Assembly (NCBI GenBank): GCA_035499715.1
Contig: DATJYF010000281.1
Span: 1-7,043, forward strand
DNA from: DASRHD01 sp035499715
GTDB lineage: Bacteria > Verrucomicrobiota > Verrucomicrobiia > Opitutales > Opitutaceae
Length of the DNA stretch: 7,043 nt
Direction: 5' to 3'
Positions 5,333 to 7,043 of the stretch are shown one piece after another. Numbering within the stretch: position 1 is the stretch's first letter; each line of letters opens with the position of its first letter. The translations under genes were made by a program, and so were the position numbers. The notes under the pieces are model-generated. The model had not been told where the DNA came from and made no database searches. It worked only from the letters and a program-made list of their open reading frames with translations.

Positions 5333-7043
5333 TTATTGCCCGGCGAAGATGAATTTGTCGGCGGAGAGCTGGTAGGAGCCCGACTTGGAATTCTTGCCCG
5401 TGACGGTCAGCCGGATGGTGTGCGAGCCGGCGGAGGCGAAGGTGACGGGGCCGAAGGTCGTCGTCGGATAAGTTTGACCCGAGGCATACTGGTCCAGCGC
5501 CGGGCCGAGGTTGGTGCCATCGACGGAGAGCTGGAGGATGCCGCGGGAGTTGTTGCCCTTCCATTCCATTTGCAGCTGATAGGTGCCGGCGGGGACGCCG
5601 GGTACGGCGAAGTCAATGAAGTCACCGGCGCTGTTGCCGGCGAGCTCGACCCACTTGCCGCCGCTGGAGTTGCTGTCGGTCTGGACCGAGGCGGTCGCGC
5701 CGCTGGGCGTGTAGGCCAGGCTTTCCGCTTCGAAAGAGACGGTGGTGCTTCCGCCGCCGGTGCCGATCGCATAACTGGCGGTGCTCACCGGGCTGTCAGA
5801 GAATCCGGCTTCGTAGGCGATGGCGTTGAGCGTGGTGCTGTTCGCGACTTCCACCGGGCTGGAGTAGAGCGTGCCGGCGGTTTCCGAGGGCGCGCTGCCG
5901 TCGGTGGTATAGCGGATCGACGCGCCGGGAGTGGCGGAGGTAAGCGTCACGTTTTGCGCGCTAGAGTAGCTTCCGCCGCCGGGGCTGAAGACGGGCGCGG
6001 TGACTTGCGGCGTGCCGCTGCCGGTGCGCTGAAACATGACGAGCGCGTCGCGATCCGCGGCCGGAATGGTCACGGATTCGTTGGCCGAGACCTGGCGGCT
6101 GAAGAGCAGCGCCGGAACGAGGTTCAGGTTGTTGTCGCGCCAGACGAGGCCGGCGTCGTTCGTTTCGGTGAAGCCGGCGAGGAACGCGGGCGCGGAGCCG
6201 GTCTTGGTGCACATGACATAGATTGTGGCGTTGTCCGTCACGGTGAAGCTGAGCGCGGTGGACAGACCGGACTTGGTCACGCGGTGGGTGGCGATCCAGG
6301 TCGCTCCCTGCACGGCGGCGGGAACGTCGTCGAAGGAATTGTCCGCGGTCGAGTCGAAATCGTAATAAATCGGCCACTGCGGCTGGACCGGCATGTTCAT
6401 ATAATAGGCCGGATTGGCGGAATTGGAACTGCTCAAGTTCGTCACGAGCGGGTTGGTGACCGGAAGCGCGGGCAGGCCGCCGCTGCCGTAGAAATAGACG
6501 GTGGCCGAGTCGGTGTTGCCCGAACCATCGGAGACAGAGATCGTGTTTGCGCCGGTGTGGAACTGCGCCGGCCAGAAGAAGACGTCGGCCACGGTCTGGT
6601 TGCCGGAGTAGGAGGAATCTTTTTGCGCATACTTGCCGTTGGCGAGGGTGGAGACGACCTGGCCGTTGAGTGTGAGCGTGAGGCTTGGGGCGTTGCTGTA
6701 AGCCTTGACGCCGTCGGTCGCGGAGCCGCGGCGGAGGAAATAGCGCTTGGAGGTGAGGCGGACGGTGCGGACGTCGGAGCGCAGGAAGCAGCGGAGCAGA
6801 TAATAGCTGTCCTTCGGATCGCCGGCGTAGGTGGTCAGGCCCTTCGTGTTCAGGCCCTCCGGCGCCTTGTATTTCGTGTCGGTGAAATCGCGCAGCGCCC
6901 ACCAGGTGAACATGCCGAGCCTGGTGTTTTTGATCGCGCTCTGGAAGCGCGCCTCGGCCACGAGCTGCTGGTATTCCTCCGGCTCGAATGAGTTCACGGT
7001 GAATTTTCCGGTGGTGTAATCGGTATGGCTGGTCACGACGCCG
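5333..7043 (-). CDS. Modular GH2-like glycoside hydrolase (beta-galactosidase type), C-terminal 569 residues
   Basis: The frame is open to the right edge; the first visible residues are GVVTSHTDYTTG, so the start lies outside. Positions here count from GTG 7036. Residues 1-55 resemble the end of a GH2 TIM barrel (FEPEEYQQLVAEARFQ, then GMFTWWALRDF). GLNTKGLTTYAGDPKDSYYL (61-80) matches the GH2 'KGL..y...KD.yY' signature. The catalytic nucleophile, usually in an E-[YF]-G motif, should be just outside the window. Residues about 85-184 form an Ig-like domain with SNAPSLTLTLNG. Residues about 190-340 are a beta-rich module I cannot assign. Residues 347-424 are a CHB_HEX_C-like Ig module (APVFSPGGGSYSSAQNVTLT, then SIRYTTDGSAPS). 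Residues 432-567 are a CBM6/CBM35-like carbohydrate-binding module starting VSFEAESL and ending SADKFIFAGQ. It probably acts outside the cytoplasm on a plant or algal glycan. The exact sugar specificity is not readable. Confidence 0.85.
   Translation of the reverse strand, partial: GVVTSHTDYTTGKFTVNSFEPEEYQQLVAEARFQSAIKNTRLGMFTWWALRDFTDTKYKAPEGLNTKGLTTYAGDPKDSYYLLRCFLRSDVRTVRLTSKRYFLRRGSATDGVKAYSNAPSLTLTLNGQVVSTLANGKYAQKDSSYSGNQTVADVFFWPAQFHTGANTISVSDGSGNTDSATVYFYGSGGLPALPVTNPLVTNLSSSNSANPAYYMNMPVQPQWPIYYDFDSTADNSFDDVPAAVQGATWIATHRVTKSGLSTALSFTVTDNATIYVMCTKTGSAPAFLAGFTETNDAGLVWRDNNLNLVPALLFSRQVSANESVTIPAADRDALVMFQRTGSGTPQVTAPVFSPGGGSYSSAQNVTLTSATPGASIRYTTDGSAPSETAGTLYSSPVEVANSTTLNAIAYEAGFSDSPVSTASYAIGTGGGSTTVSFEAESLAYTPSGATASVQTDSNSSGGKWVELAGNSAGDFIDFAVPGVPAGTYQLQMEWKGNNSRGILQLSVDGTNLGPALDQYASGQTYPTTTFGPVTFASAGSHTIRLTVTGKNSKSGSYQLSADKFIFAGQ
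5765..5998 (-). other. CHB_HEX_C-like module shared with the PL6 protein
   Basis: This segment encodes residues 347-424 of the GH2-like protein. Its first residues, APVFSP, are identical to the last visible segment of the PL6 protein (encoded at about 10-27). At DNA level GGGGCTGAAGAC at 13-24 recurs at 5981-5992, followed after one differing base by GGCGCGG in both copies. The module is a spacer or binding domain common in large secreted enzymes. Confidence 0.65.

Noticed and set aside
5336..6991. A 551-codon plus-strand open frame opposite the GH2-like gene
   Set aside because: Its product is Gly/Arg/Ala/Val-rich without domain character, while the opposite strand encodes recognisable modules. 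High GC at third positions of the real gene removes stops from the antisense frame.

Overview
The window looks like a piece of a high-GC (roughly 60%) Gram-negative chromosome. The strongest taxonomic hint is the style of the two flanking secreted carbohydrate-active enzymes: a family 6 polysaccharide lyase and a family 2-like glycoside hydrolase, each carrying a chitobiase/hexosaminidase-C-type Ig-like module. This style is common in Verrucomicrobiota (Opitutaceae-like or related lineages). That assignment is an inference from protein architecture, since no rRNA or marker gene is present. Most real genes have poor or no Shine-Dalgarno sequences.

Layout. (1) 1-1446, minus: the N-terminal 482 residues of a secreted PL6-type right-handed beta-helix lyase. 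Its predicted catalytic and calcium-binding residues are all visible, and it runs off the left edge into a CHB_HEX_C-like module. (2) 1447-1952: about 500 bases without a convincing intact gene, containing a probable 3' gene remnant on the minus strand and scattered, frame-disrupted coding-like scraps on the plus strand. (3) 1953-3044, minus: an exported TlpA-like thioredoxin (CGPC motif) with a helical, TPR-like C-terminal half. (4) 3045-3180: a divergent promoter region with a 30-base imperfect dyad and a good sigma70-like promoter facing the next genes. (5) 3181-3651 and 3648-4169, plus: a MarR-family regulator and a membrane-anchored SRPBCC (START-like) protein that overlap by ATGA and are almost certainly co-translated. 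(6) 4222-5055, minus: an exported DUF2059 protein, convergent with the SRPBCC gene. (7) 5056-5332: an intergenic stretch with a terminator-like hairpin. (8) 5333-7043, minus: the C-terminal 569 residues of a large modular GH2-like enzyme with an Ig-like domain, an unassigned beta-sandwich-like domain, a CHB_HEX_C module and a C-terminal carbohydrate-binding module.

How it fits together. The two outer genes are polysaccharide-degrading enzymes on the same strand and share an accessory module, so the window probably lies in a glycan-degradation neighbourhood. The inner genes are envelope or redox functions (TlpA-like, DUF2059) and a regulator-ligand-binding pair (MarR-SRPBCC), with no obvious biochemical link to glycan breakdown. 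I see no CRISPR array, tRNA, rRNA, transposase or phage gene, and nothing that amounts to a clearly new defence or mobile system. The most interesting items are the MarR/SRPBCC pair with its operator-like dyad, the unassigned module in the GH2-like protein, and the decayed region at 1540-1950.
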